Origin: Butyricimonas synergistica DSM 23225
Lineage (GTDB): Bacteria > Bacteroidota > Bacteroidia > Bacteroidales > Marinifilaceae
Direction: 5' to 3'
NCBI RefSeq assembly: GCF_000379665.1
Contig: NZ_KB903359.1
Location: 1,143,280-1,207,279, forward strand
DNA length: 64,000 bases
The position numbers and the translations under genes are program-made. The notes below the pieces were generated by a model. That model had not been told where the DNA came from, made no database searches, and saw only the letters and a program-made list of their open reading frames with translations. Positions 24,627-33,046 of the stretch are shown here, piece after piece (the stretch's first letter is position 1; the number at the start of each line of letters is the position of its first letter).

Positions 24627-25232
24627 TTAGAGTCTATCAATATAATCATCCAAGCTCTCGTAACGGTCGTCTCGAAAATACTCGTCGTCGCCACCACGAT
24701 CCTGACGATCGTCATCATCATAATCGCCATTCCCGAATTCTTCCATGAAGCTATCGTCGTAATCGCTGTCATATTCTTCCTCGGGCTTGTCGAATTCCCA
24801 ATCGGTGTTATTTTCGTCATACGAGAATTGTTCCGGGATATCTCCCTCACAAGCAATACATACCGGCATCACGTCAGAAGAATCACGAATATATTCCCCG
24901 GCATACTCCACCTTGAAATACTTATTGGAAAAGAAATCATACACGTATTCCAACTCGAGACATCCTGGTTTAATAATATCACTGATCTTCGTGTTATCCA
25001 TAACAAGATTCTCACTCTCCTCGTCATCCACGGTCATATCCATCAAAGCGATCTCTTTCACCCGGTTCCCCATTCGGTCTAACGTGAAGAAAGAAGCCAT
25101 TTGAGAACTATCGTAATTTAACGTCTCTACAATTTTATCGTGAAATTTTTGGAATGTCTGTTCCCCACCAACTGCAATTTCACACCTAAAATCCGAACTA
25201 GTCGGTAAACTGATTTCAAATCTGTAATCCAT
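24627..25232 (-). CDS. pRiA4b ORF-3-like / IS1096 passenger TnpR-like protein
   Basis: This 201-residue protein has an N-terminal half that resembles the plasmid pRiA4b ORF-3 domain (CEIAVGGEQTFQKFHDKIVETLNY, and later LELEYVYDF). Domestic copies without a transposon are common in Bacteroidota, and the function is unknown. The last 55 residues are strongly acidic and aspartate-rich (DYDDDDRQDRGGDDEY), probably disordered. It heads a minus-strand group with a small transcript gap before miaA. No transposase is nearby, so the domain name should not be read as mobility. Confidence 0.72.
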   Translation of the reverse strand: MDYRFEISLPTSSDFRCEIAVGGEQTFQKFHDKIVETLNYDSSQMASFFTLDRMGNRVKEIALMDMTVDDEESENLVMDNTKISDIIKPGCLELEYVYDFFSNKYFKVEYAGEYIRDSSDVMPVCIACEGDIPEQFSYDENNTDWEFDKPEEEYDSDYDDSFMEEFGNGDYDDDDRQDRGGDDEYFRDDRYESLDDYIDRL

Positions 25233-25245
25233 ATGTTATTTAATT

Positions 25246-25572
25246 TTAACCAAGCATCAATGCAGAGCCGACGCCTAACGCCGTAACACCCAATAGCACG
25301 AGAATAACGAAAGCGACCACCGCCAAAGCAACACAAATCCCGATAATCCCGCAAACACGTCCGGCACTTAGATTCTTGTAAGAAATCTCCGTGTATTTAT
25401 CCGGATTCTCCAAGTAAGCCTTACGAGGTGCCGAAGCCATGGCAACCGCAATAATCCCCAACACCAATCCGACGAAACCGTAACACCAGCAAAATACCAG
25501 TGACAATATACCCAATACCAACACCGCTGTGGCGTTCGGGAGGTCTTTTTTTCCTGTTTCAATTATCTCCAT
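25246..25572 (-). CDS. CCC-motif small membrane protein
   Basis: This 108-residue inner-membrane protein has two hydrophobic hairpins (residues 15-45 and 70-105) separated by a polar loop with YKNLSAGRVCGIIGIC. The first segment carries FCWCYGF, as in the Bacteroidota family known as CCC-motif or DUF4190-like membrane proteins. The function is unknown. It lies 13 bases upstream of the pRiA4b-like gene on the same strand and 10 bases from the DUF2752 gene, so the three probably share a transcript. Confidence 0.75.
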   Translation of the reverse strand: MEIIETGKKDLPNATAVLVLGILSLVFCWCYGFVGLVLGIIAVAMASAPRKAYLENPDKYTEISYKNLSAGRVCGIIGICVALAVVAFVILVLLGVTALGVGSALMLG

Positions 25573-25582
25573 CGTTGTCGTT

Positions 25583-25885
25583 TTAATGGGTTATTAATTT
25601 AAGCAAATATGAAATTAAAATTATTATCAAGCAAACAAAACCCGTAATTTTTAATACCACCGGGGATATTTTTTTTATCCCGGTAAAATGCCCCGCTGCA
25701 AGGGCTATAAACACGATCAAGGGTATCAATGCCGGATAGGTTTTCACGGAATCAGTGATCTCACCTCTAAACAACATAAAAATAGCAGTCTGAAACCCGC
25801 ATCCCGGGCATTCGATACCCAAAGCATTCTTCACCAAGCAAGGCAACTGATGTGCTTCCAGCCAATCGACAACAGTCAACTCCAT
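25583..25885 (-). CDS. DUF2752 membrane protein
   Basis: This 100-residue protein carries the DUF2752 signature CPGCGFQTAIF near residue 25, followed by two hydrophobic segments (residues 45-62 and 72-92). DUF2752 proteins are small membrane proteins of unknown function, often beside CCC-motif or TM2-type membrane proteins, as here. The frame also opens with a TTG at 25900, but the ATG at 25885 (MELTVVDW) is the better start. It begins 19 bases after the aminotransferase stop and is probably co-transcribed with it. Confidence 0.78.
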   Translation of the reverse strand: MELTVVDWLEAHQLPCLVKNALGIECPGCGFQTAIFMLFRGEITDSVKTYPALIPLIVFIALAAGHFTGIKKISPVVLKITGFVCLIIILISYLLKLITH

Positions 25886-25904
25886 ACTCCGGAAGACCAA
25901 TACA

Positions 25905-26996
25905 TTAAATATCGTGCACGACGGTTTCCAGAATATCCATAGCCTCCTTGATCAGGTTGATATTCGCCTGCGATCCCATGTGACCGATACGGAATACCTT
26001 TCCTGCCAATTTGCCATAGTTTCCGCCAACGACCATACCTTGCACCCTCAACTCGGAATCCAAACGTTCCCAAGTCATATGCTCCGGCACGTAAACAGCT
26101 GTCACGGTGGGAGAACATACCGCATCTTCAGCGGGATACAGCTTCAAGCCCATTTCCTTGATTCGCTCCCGGCAATAGGCGGCAACTTTTTCATGGCGGG
26201 CAACACAACTATCCAACCCTTCCTCGAAGATCAACTCGCAAGCCTTACGCAATTGCGCAGTTCCCTGCCAGTAAGGAGTGTAAGGGAAACATCCCGTTTC
26301 CGGGGCAGTCAGGAAAGGCAACAAAGCCTCGTACCCGGCATAGTTCACGTCTTTCACGATCTCCCATGCCCTATCGCTCACCGACAGGAATGACATATTC
26401 GCCGGAGCGGACAAGCATTTCTGCGAGCCACCCAATGCCAAATCCACGTGGCAAGCATCTATATTAATAGGAGTACCCCCCAAACCGGACACGATGTCCA
26501 CGCATAACAGGGGAACCCCGTGTTTCTCTTTCAAATCACCGATCTCCTGCACCGGGTTCATTGTCCCACTGGGAGTTTCATTCTGTACCATCGTAATCAT
26601 TTTCGGCTTAAAGTCCACGATGGCTTTCTCGATAGCCTCGAAATCATGAAAAGTTTGGTCATACCCGAAGTCCAGGGTCAGAGCCTCACACCCGATCGCT
26701 TTTGCCATATCCCCGAACCCTTCGCCGAATAATCCCGTGGAAAGCACCAGCACCCGATCGCCCGGTTTCAACGTGCTTTTCAAGGCTGTCCATAGAACCA
26801 GCATCCCCTCGCCCGTTTGAATCACAACCCGGTTGCGGGTTTTCATCATCTTTTGTAACAAAGCTTCCGTTTCCCGATACAAAGCCGCGTATTCCGGCTC
26901 AAAATCCGCAGACCCAAAGTTCTGGGCTGCAACTTTCAAAATCTCCTGCGGGACAGCAACAGGTCCCGGAACTAACGGTATTAGATACTTTTCCAT
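25905..26996 (-). CDS. Class V aminotransferase (alanine-glyoxylate / serine-pyruvate type)
   Basis: This 363-residue PLP enzyme belongs to the PucG/AGXT group of class V aminotransferases. The N-terminus reads LIPLVPGPVAVP, as in the family. The PLP lysine is in GGSQKCLSAP (about Lys194), with the PLP-binding Asp in CVDIVSGLGG. The likely reaction is amino transfer between serine or alanine and glyoxylate or pyruvate, but the exact substrate is uncertain. It has its own -7 box and leads three small minus-strand genes of unknown function, with which no metabolic link is evident. Confidence 0.87.
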   Translation of the reverse strand: MEKYLIPLVPGPVAVPQEILKVAAQNFGSADFEPEYAALYRETEALLQKMMKTRNRVVIQTGEGMLVLWTALKSTLKPGDRVLVLSTGLFGEGFGDMAKAIGCEALTLDFGYDQTFHDFEAIEKAIVDFKPKMITMVQNETPSGTMNPVQEIGDLKEKHGVPLLCVDIVSGLGGTPINIDACHVDLALGGSQKCLSAPANMSFLSVSDRAWEIVKDVNYAGYEALLPFLTAPETGCFPYTPYWQGTAQLRKACELIFEEGLDSCVARHEKVAAYCRERIKEMGLKLYPAEDAVCSPTVTAVYVPEHMTWERLDSELRVQGMVVGGNYGKLAGKVFRIGHMGSQANINLIKEAMDILETVVHDI

Positions 26997-27073
26997 TCTT
27001 AATTACAAGTTTATCATGTTTTTGTACTCTTTTTTCATGGTTCGGTAAACGACAAAACCAAAGCACTAGTTCG

Positions 27074-27081
27074 CAAAACTA
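27074..27081 (-). promoter_or_regulatory. -7 box of the aminotransferase gene
   Basis: TAGTTTTG on the minus strand (TAnnTTTG consensus), 78 bases before the ATG. Confidence 0.55.
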
Positions 27082-27258
27082 CAAATAAGAATTGTTAAAA
27101 ACACTACCCGTGAATAAAAAAATTAACAATCGCCGAATTTATAAAATTTACCCCGAAAAATCCAAACCTATTTCGATGACAATTCGTCATAATAACAAAC
27201 AGCGAGAAAATAGGTACATTTTTTGCTAAAAAACACAGAAGAGTACGAACAAAACTCG

Positions 27259-27287
27259 TTTGGATTAAATATTAAAATGTATATTTG
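27259..27287 (+). promoter_or_regulatory. Promoter of the rsfS-ftsH operon
   Basis: TTTG at 27259-27262 and TATATTTG at 27280-27287 with a 17-base spacer fit the Bacteroidota promoter well. The rsfS ATG follows 30 bases later. This and the aminotransferase promoter share a 320-base divergent gap in which no other feature is seen. Confidence 0.75.
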
Positions 27288-27316
27288 TACTTTAAATTAG
27301 AAATTAGTATTAGAGA

Positions 27317-27673
27317 ATGAGTGGAGCAGAAAAATTAGTTGAACAAGTAGTAGAAACATTAAACAATAATAAAGGTGTCGACATCGTAAAGATTGATTTG
27401 AGGAGAATAGAGAACTGTTTCTGTAGTTTTTTCGTAATATGTCACGGTACTTCCAACACACACGTGGCGAGTTTGGCTGACTACGTTTATGATGAAGTGA
27501 ACGAGAACACGGGAGAAAAGCCATTGCACATGGAGGGAGAACAACAAGCACAATGGGTGGTACTCGACTATGGTAACGTGGTCGTACATATATTCCAGAA
27601 AGAACAAAGAGATTATTATCAACTCGAAGATTTTTGGGTCGACGCAAAAATAACCAGAATAGAAGAAAATTAA
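27317..27673 (+). CDS. rsfS: Ribosomal silencing factor RsfS
   Basis: This 118-residue RsfS/Iojap protein binds ribosomal protein uL14 and keeps the 50S from joining the 30S when nutrients are short. The family core is visible: KGVDIVKIDLRRIENCFCSFFV, then the VASLADYVYDEV helix, and WVVLDYGNVVVHIFQKEQRDYYQLEDFW at the C-terminus. The position just before ftsH, with a nine-base gap, is common in Bacteroidota and puts both under the promoter at 27259-27287. Confidence 0.95.
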   Translation: MSGAEKLVEQVVETLNNNKGVDIVKIDLRRIENCFCSFFVICHGTSNTHVASLADYVYDEVNENTGEKPLHMEGEQQAQWVVLDYGNVVVHIFQKEQRDYYQLEDFWVDAKITRIEEN

Positions 27674-27682
27674 TACACGGAT

Positions 27683-29656
27683 ATGGCAGAAAATAACAAA
27701 CACGATAACTTCGATTTTCCTCCGGTGGGGAGGAAAAACAATAAAATGCAGAAATTTGGCGGCTACTGGACTTATATTATTATTGCCGCCATCCTTATAG
27801 GCTACCAATTCTTTAGTATGCCGACAAACCCCGAGCGTATCTCGTGGCAAGAATTCAAAAACGAAATTCTAGCCAAGGGAGAAGTGAAAGATATTGTCAT
27901 CATCCGAAACGGTGGGAAAGCAAACATTTTCCTGAAACCGGAAAAGATTGAAACTCATGACAAGTTAGTAGCCAAAGGGTTTAACAAAAAAAGTACGGGT
28001 CCGCAGTATTATGTACCGTTCGGCACCCTTGAACAATTCGAGAAAAACTTGGAAGACGCCCAAAAAGAATACCCGGAAGCGGCAGACATACACATCGACT
28101 ACGGGGATGAATACAACTGGTGGGCAGACGTCATTTCCATACTTTTACCTCTAGCCCTATTCATCGGGATCTGGGTATTCTTCATGCGACGGATGAGTAA
28201 AAACGCCGGAGGGGGTGCCGGAGGGGGTATCTTCAACGTGGGGAAATCCAAAGCCAAATTGTTTGATAAAGAATCAAACATCAAGATCACGTTTAAAGAC
28301 GTGGCAGGATTAGCCGAGGCGAAACAAGAGGTAGAAGAAATCGTATCGTTCTTGAAGTCACCCGATAAATACACCAAACTAGGAGGTAAAATCCCGAAAG
28401 GAGCTTTGCTGGTGGGACCTCCGGGAACAGGTAAAACCCTGATGGCAAAAGCAATGGCTGGAGAAGCTAATGTTCCGTTCTTCTCCATGTCGGGTTCGGA
28501 CTTCGTCGAGATGTTCGTCGGCGTGGGAGCTTCCCGCGTACGCGACCTCTTCAAACAAGCGAAAGAAAAAGCACCTTGTATCATATTTATAGACGAGATC
28601 GATGCCATCGGTCGTGCCCGGGGTAGAAACCCGAATATGGGCGCCAACGACGAACGCGAGAACACGTTGAATCAACTACTTACCGAGATGGACGGGTTTG
28701 AAACCAACTCGGGAGTGATTATATTGGCAGCCACCAACCGGGCGGACATCCTGGACAGTGCCTTGCTTCGAGCCGGACGTTTCGACCGACAGATATATGT
28801 AGACCTCCCCGAACTGAAAGACCGGGAAGAAATCTTCAAGGTACACTTGAAACCGTTGAAACTTGCCAGCGACATTGATTACGGCTTCTTGGCAAAACAA
28901 ACCCCCGGATTCTCGGGTGCGGACATTGCCAACGTGGCCAACGAGGCTGCCTTGATTGCCGCACGAAAGAACAAATCTGCAGTAGAGAAACAAGACTTCC
29001 TTGATGCGATCGACCGCATCGTGGGAGGACTCGAGAACCGGAGTAAAGTAATCAAACCGAGCGAGAAGAAAGCCATCGCCTACCACGAGGCAGGGCACGC
29101 CACCGTGTCTTGGCTGTTGCAACACGCACACCCGCTGCTGAAAGTAACCATCGTACCGAGAGGAAAAGCCCTCGGGGCTGCCTGGTACTTACCACAAGAA
29201 CGCCAGATTACCACGAAAGACCAGTTGCTGGATCAGATGTGCTCCGTGTTGGGCGGACGTGCCGCAGAAGAGATCGTGTTCGGGGAAATATCCACGGGTG
29301 CCCAGAACGACTTGGAACGCGCCACGAAGCAAGCCTATGCCATGGTTTCCATCTACGGCATGAGTGATAAAATAGGAATGTTAAGCTATTACGATTCCAG
29401 TGGGCAAAGCGATTATAGCTTCACGAAACCTTACTCGGAAAAAACGGCGGAAGTCATCGACCAGGAAGTGAAAGACATGGTTTCAGCCGCATACGAACGG
29501 GCTAAACAATTATTGAGTGAACACAAAGACCAGCATCGCCAGGTTGCCGAACTCTTGATAGAGAGAGAAGTGATCTTCAGCGACGACCTGGAGAGAATAC
29601 TCGGGGAACGTCCTTGGACAGAAGACGGGGATACCATTCAACCCGAAGAATTATAA
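27683..29656 (+). CDS. ftsH: ATP-dependent zinc metalloprotease FtsH
   Basis: This 657-residue membrane-bound AAA+ protease extracts and degrades membrane and regulatory proteins. It has two transmembrane segments (residues 29-47 and 149-168) around a periplasmic domain, a glycine-rich linker ([11 protein letters not shown]), Walker A GPPGTGKT at 245-252, Walker [10 protein letters not shown] near 303, the arginine-finger region ATNR...GRFDR, and the zinc site HEAGH at 468-472. The length is usual. It follows rsfS by nine bases and precedes a DUF2007 gene in the same operon. Confidence 0.98.
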   Translation: MAENNKHDNFDFPPVGRKNNKMQKFGGYWTYIIIAAILIGYQFFSMPTNPERISWQEFKNEILAKGEVKDIVIIRNGGKANIFLKPEKIETHDKLVAKGFNKKSTGPQYYVPFGTLEQFEKNLEDAQKEYPEAADIHIDYGDEYNWWADVISILLPLALFIGIWVFFMRRMSKNAGGGAGGGIFNVGKSKAKLFDKESNIKITFKDVAGLAEAKQEVEEIVSFLKSPDKYTKLGGKIPKGALLVGPPGTGKTLMAKAMAGEANVPFFSMSGSDFVEMFVGVGASRVRDLFKQAKEKAPCIIFIDEIDAIGRARGRNPNMGANDERENTLNQLLTEMDGFETNSGVIILAATNRADILDSALLRAGRFDRQIYVDLPELKDREEIFKVHLKPLKLASDIDYGFLAKQTPGFSGADIANVANEAALIAARKNKSAVEKQDFLDAIDRIVGGLENRSKVIKPSEKKAIAYHEAGHATVSWLLQHAHPLLKVTIVPRGKALGAAWYLPQERQITTKDQLLDQMCSVLGGRAAEEIVFGEISTGAQNDLERATKQAYAMVSIYGMSDKIGMLSYYDSSGQSDYSFTKPYSEKTAEVIDQEVKDMVSAAYERAKQLLSEHKDQHRQVAELLIEREVIFSDDLERILGERPWTEDGDTIQPEEL

Positions 29657-29711
29657 AGGCAAAGGGACTTTCCCGATAGGATAGAACAGTATAAACTAAA
29701 AAACGAAAGTT

Positions 29712-29921
29712 ATGGACAATTGGGTATCTGTTTTCTCGACAACCGAAGTATTCGTTGCAGAACGAATCAAGGAAGTGCTGACCGACTCGGGGATTCCCGC
29801 TGTAATTCTGAACCAGAGAGATTCTTCTTACATGACTTTTGGCGATATCAACGTCATGGTTAACAAGGAAGACAAGGAAAAAGCCGAGCAAGTTATAAAA
29901 GCATACAATGATCGTGAGTAA
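29712..29921 (+). CDS. DUF2007 small protein
   Basis: This 69-residue protein is built as one alpha/beta DUF2007 domain: WVSVFSTTEVFVAERIKEVL, a GIPAVIL turn, and a C-terminal strand and helix (INVMVNKEDKEKAEQVI). The fold resembles small signal-type domains such as PII or ACT. Its role is not established. It overlaps the cdsA start by 14 bases, so it is translationally coupled to phospholipid synthesis. It lies 55 bases after ftsH. Confidence 0.85.
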   Translation: MDNWVSVFSTTEVFVAERIKEVLTDSGIPAVILNQRDSSYMTFGDINVMVNKEDKEKAEQVIKAYNDRE

Positions 29922-30723
29922 TTTTCTTAAAAGGGCAATCAGCGGACTGTTGTTTGTCATAGTACTAACAGGGTGTATTTTCATACACCCCATTTGTTTT
30001 TACGTACTGTTCTTTATCATCAACATTCTTGGTATTCTTGAATTCGGTCGTATGGCACGGCACATGAATATCCATATCAACCTCTTTTTCTGTATCGTGT
30101 GCGGGAGCGTGTTATTCACCGTAGGATTCCTGCACAACTACATTAACTACAAGGATGGTTACCTCTATTTCTTTATACTGACATTTATCATGGCGATCTG
30201 CGAACTCTACCGCAAAAAAGGAAACGGCTTTCAAAACATTGCCTTTTCCTATTACGCCTTATTATATATCAGCTTGCCTTTCACGCTACTGATTTACTTG
30301 CCTTACATGACCTCGGGCAAATGGATGCCGGAAATTATTTTTTTCCCGTTCCTGCTCGTGTGGGTGAATGACACATTCGCCTATCTATCAGGTTCCCTGT
30401 TGGGCAAACACAAGCTTTTCCCCCGGATCTCTCCGAAGAAATCATGGGAAGGAGCTATCGGCGGCGGGCTGATGACCGTCATTGTCGGGTTGTGCGTGGC
30501 ACCGTATATCGAGGGCTACCGCATCGTCGACACGGCTATCATCTCCGGCATAGTAGTCGTTTTTGCCATCTACGGCGATTTGCTGGAATCCCTGTTCAAG
30601 CGTAGTATTGAGATCAAGGATTCGGGTAATCTCCTCCCCGGACACGGGGGAATACTCGATAGATTTGATGCAGTTATTTTTACAATTCCCGCAATTTTTG
30701 TTTATATGGAATTCATGTATTAA
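29908..30723 (+). CDS. cdsA: Phosphatidate cytidylyltransferase
   Basis: This 271-residue inner-membrane enzyme makes CDP-diacylglycerol from CTP and phosphatidate, the entry point to phospholipids. It has about eight hydrophobic segments and the C-terminal signature KRSIEIKDSGNLLPGHGGILDR. The upstream RISPKKSWEGAIGGG is also typical. It overlaps the DUF2007 gene and is followed by psd, the next step toward phosphatidylethanolamine through phosphatidylserine. Its stop codon lies inside a promoter box for psd. Confidence 0.95.
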   Translation: MIVSNFLKRAISGLLFVIVLTGCIFIHPICFYVLFFIINILGILEFGRMARHMNIHINLFFCIVCGSVLFTVGFLHNYINYKDGYLYFFILTFIMAICELYRKKGNGFQNIAFSYYALLYISLPFTLLIYLPYMTSGKWMPEIIFFPFLLVWVNDTFAYLSGSLLGKHKLFPRISPKKSWEGAIGGGLMTVIVGLCVAPYIEGYRIVDTAIISGIVVVFAIYGDLLESLFKRSIEIKDSGNLLPGHGGILDRFDAVIFTIPAIFVYMEFMY

Positions 30724-30728
30724 CTTTG
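30697..30728 (+). promoter_or_regulatory. Internal promoter for psd
   Basis: TTTG at 30697-30700 and TAACTTTG at 30721-30728 with a 20-base spacer. The -7 box contains the cdsA stop codon. The psd ATG lies 31 bases downstream. Confidence 0.55.
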
Positions 30729-30759
30729 CCCGCTGTTCTAATAACGTAACGAAAAGAAT

Positions 30760-31431
30760 ATGAAAATACATAAAGCAGGTCATATACTGTTATTTAAAGC
30801 ATTTGTACTCATTGCCTTCATCAACGTGCTAGTCTACGTTTTCTCGCCCAGCGCCATCATTTTCAGGGCAGTACTTATCGTCAGCGGTGTATGTTACCTT
30901 CTCATGGTAAACTTTTTCCGGTTCCCGAACAGGCATATTATCGTGAAAGACGATACCATCCTCGCTCCTGCCGACGGGAAAATCGTGGTTATCGAGGAAA
31001 CATTCGAACCGGAATACTTGAAAAAACAATGTATACAGGTATCCATTTTCATGAATATCTTCAACGTGCATATCAACTGGTTCCCGATCAACGGGATCAT
31101 CAAATACTTCAAATACCACCAGGGAAGATACATGGCTGCCTATCTGCCTAAATCTTCTACGGAAAATGAAAGAACCACAATCGCCATAGAAGCCCGTGAC
31201 GGACGTGACATTGTCATGCGCCAAATTGCCGGGGCTATGGCAAAACGCATCGTATCATACGCTCCCGTGGGCGGGGAAGCACGTCAAAACGAACACGCCG
31301 GATTCATTAAATTCGGCTCCCGGGTTGACCTCTACTTGCCGCTAGGGACTAAAATAGACGTGAAATTGGGACAAAAGGTCACTGGTTCACAAACTCTTAT
31401 CGGAACATTTCAAGAACCCGAGTCCAAGTGA
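30760..31431 (+). CDS. psd: Phosphatidylserine decarboxylase-family protein
   Basis: This 223-residue member of the short Psd group, which acts on phosphatidylserine or related archaetidylserine, makes phosphatidylethanolamine. It has two N-terminal transmembrane segments (residues 10-50), the APADGKIVVIEE core, the His-rich NVHINWFPINGII segment and the C-terminal GFIKFGSRVDLYLP. The Gly-Ser there is the self-cleavage site that yields the pyruvoyl group. It follows cdsA by 36 bases with its own promoter. Confidence 0.92.
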   Translation: MKIHKAGHILLFKAFVLIAFINVLVYVFSPSAIIFRAVLIVSGVCYLLMVNFFRFPNRHIIVKDDTILAPADGKIVVIEETFEPEYLKKQCIQVSIFMNIFNVHINWFPINGIIKYFKYHQGRYMAAYLPKSSTENERTTIAIEARDGRDIVMRQIAGAMAKRIVSYAPVGGEARQNEHAGFIKFGSRVDLYLPLGTKIDVKLGQKVTGSQTLIGTFQEPESK

Positions 31432-31462
31432 TGCATTCACCGGCTCGTAAATAATCATTACT

Positions 31463-32278
31463 ATGTCTGTTCAAAAGAAAGTAAAAAGAGTAACTACCCA
31501 CGTGTTGTCAGAAATGAAACTCAAGGGAGAAAAAATAAGTATGCTTACAGCTTATGACTATTCCATGGCGAAAATCATCGATAATGCCGGGATAGATGTT
31601 ATACTCGTGGGTGACTCTGCCTCCAACGTGATGGCGGGGCACGAAACCACCCTACCGATCACTCTCGACCAAATGATATATCACGGGGCATCCGTGGTTC
31701 GCGGTGTCGAACGCGCACTGGTAGTCGTGGATCTCCCCTTTGGTAGTTACCAGGGAAACAGTAAAGAAGCTCTTTGCTCAGCTATCCGCATCATGAAAGA
31801 AACAAGCGCCGATGCCGTAAAACTAGAGGGAGGAAAAGAAATCCTCGAATCCATTTCACGTATCCTCTCCGCCGGTATTCCGGTCATGGGACACCTCGGG
31901 CTTACCCCGCAAAGTATCCATAAATTCGGGACTTACGTCGTGCGGGCACAAGAAGAAGAAGAAGCTAAAAAATTGATAGAAGACGCCCACTTATTGGAAG
32001 AAACAGGCTGTTTCGGTATAGTGCTGGAAAAGATTCCGGCAAAACTAGCAGCCCAGGTTGCCCAAGAAGTAAGTATCCCGATCATCGGTATCGGTGCCGG
32101 GGGCGGCGTGGACGGTCAGGTACTCGTGATTCACGATATGCTGGGAATCAACCAAGAGTTTTCTCCCCGCTTCCTTCGCCGTTATCACAACCTCTATGCC
32201 GAAATGACGGGAGCTGTCAGCAATTACATCAACGACGTGAAGAGCCGCAACTTCCCGAACGAGAGAGAACAATATTAA
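31463..32278 (+). CDS. panB: 3-methyl-2-oxobutanoate hydroxymethyltransferase
   Basis: This 271-residue TIM-barrel enzyme of pantothenate synthesis transfers a hydroxymethyl group from methylene-tetrahydrofolate to ketoisovalerate. Signature stretches are [38 protein letters not shown] with the metal-binding Asp, [14 protein letters not shown], and [21 protein letters not shown]. The length matches E. coli PanB (264) closely. It lies 31 bases after psd and 14 before the pseudouridine synthase gene. No panC or panD is in the window. Confidence 0.96.
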   Translation: MSVQKKVKRVTTHVLSEMKLKGEKISMLTAYDYSMAKIIDNAGIDVILVGDSASNVMAGHETTLPITLDQMIYHGASVVRGVERALVVVDLPFGSYQGNSKEALCSAIRIMKETSADAVKLEGGKEILESISRILSAGIPVMGHLGLTPQSIHKFGTYVVRAQEEEEAKKLIEDAHLLEETGCFGIVLEKIPAKLAAQVAQEVSIPIIGIGAGGGVDGQVLVIHDMLGINQEFSPRFLRRYHNLYAEMTGAVSNYINDVKSRNFPNEREQY

Positions 32279-32292
32279 ATCATTAAATAAAT

Positions 32293-32988
32293 ATGAGGGA
32301 TTTGGAGATTTTATACGAGGACAATCACATTATAGCCGTGAACAAGAAGGTTTCGGACATTGTGCAGGAAGACAAGACGGGAGATGAACCTTTGAGTGAA
32401 AGGGTGAAAGCGTATATCAAGGAGAAATACAACAAACCCGGCGACGTGTACCTGGGTATACCCCACCGCGTGGATCGCCCGGTAAGTGGTGTCGTGTTAT
32501 TCGCCAAAACCAGTAAGGCATTGGTTCGTCTGAACAAAATGTTCCAGGAACACGACCAGGAGATCACCAAAATCTATTGGGCAATCGTGGGGAACCTCCC
32601 GGAACAAGACCATGCCCGGTTGACGCACTATCTCACGCGTGACCCCGAGAAAAACAAATCCTACGCTTACAACAAACCCAAGGGCGGGGCTAAAGAAGCC
32701 ATCCTCGAATATACCTTATTGGGAGCCGGACAACGTTATTACCTGTTGGAAGTAAAACTCTGCACGGGACGCCATCACCAGATCCGTTGTCAATTGGCAA
32801 AGATCGGATGCCCCATTAAAGGCGACTTGAAATACGGTTCCCCCCGTTCCAACGAGGGTGGCGGCATCAGCCTTCACGCCCGTTCCATCACGTTCAAGCA
32901 CCCGGTGAGAGAAGAAACTATTACGGTCACCGCTCCCCCACCGCTGAAAGATCCGTTGTGGCATTTCTTCTACGAGAATCTGAAATAA
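32293..32988 (+). CDS. RluA-family pseudouridine synthase
   Basis: This 231-residue RNA-modifying enzyme converts uridine to pseudouridine in rRNA or tRNA. The catalytic Asp lies in HRVDRPVSGVVLFAKT (the HRLDxxTSG motif of the family), and the later LCTGRHHQIRCQLAKIGCPIKGD holds the second signature. It has no N-terminal S4 domain, so it belongs to the short group of RluA-like enzymes (RluA/TruC or YabO type). The target base is unknown. It is the last gene of the panB stretch before a strong terminator. Confidence 0.92.
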   Translation: MRDLEILYEDNHIIAVNKKVSDIVQEDKTGDEPLSERVKAYIKEKYNKPGDVYLGIPHRVDRPVSGVVLFAKTSKALVRLNKMFQEHDQEITKIYWAIVGNLPEQDHARLTHYLTRDPEKNKSYAYNKPKGGAKEAILEYTLLGAGQRYYLLEVKLCTGRHHQIRCQLAKIGCPIKGDLKYGSPRSNEGGGISLHARSITFKHPVREETITVTAPPPLKDPLWHFFYENLK

Positions 32989-32992
32989 CACG

Positions 32993-33030
32993 AAAAACGT
33001 ACAAGCATAACGTTGCTTGTACGTTTTTTT
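32993..33030 (+). terminator. Terminator after the pseudouridine synthase gene
   Basis: AAAAACGTACAAGC and GCTTGTACGTTTTTTT form a near-perfect stem with an 8-base loop and a seven-T run. The convergent metalloprotease gene ends 17 bases further on and could also use it. Confidence 0.9.
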
Positions 33031-33046
33031 AATAGAACCATTAGGG

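Noticed and set aside
24627..25232. Transposon remnant suggested by the IS1096/TnpR-type name
   Set aside because: No transposase or terminal repeats are present; homologues of this domain are normal single genes in this phylum.
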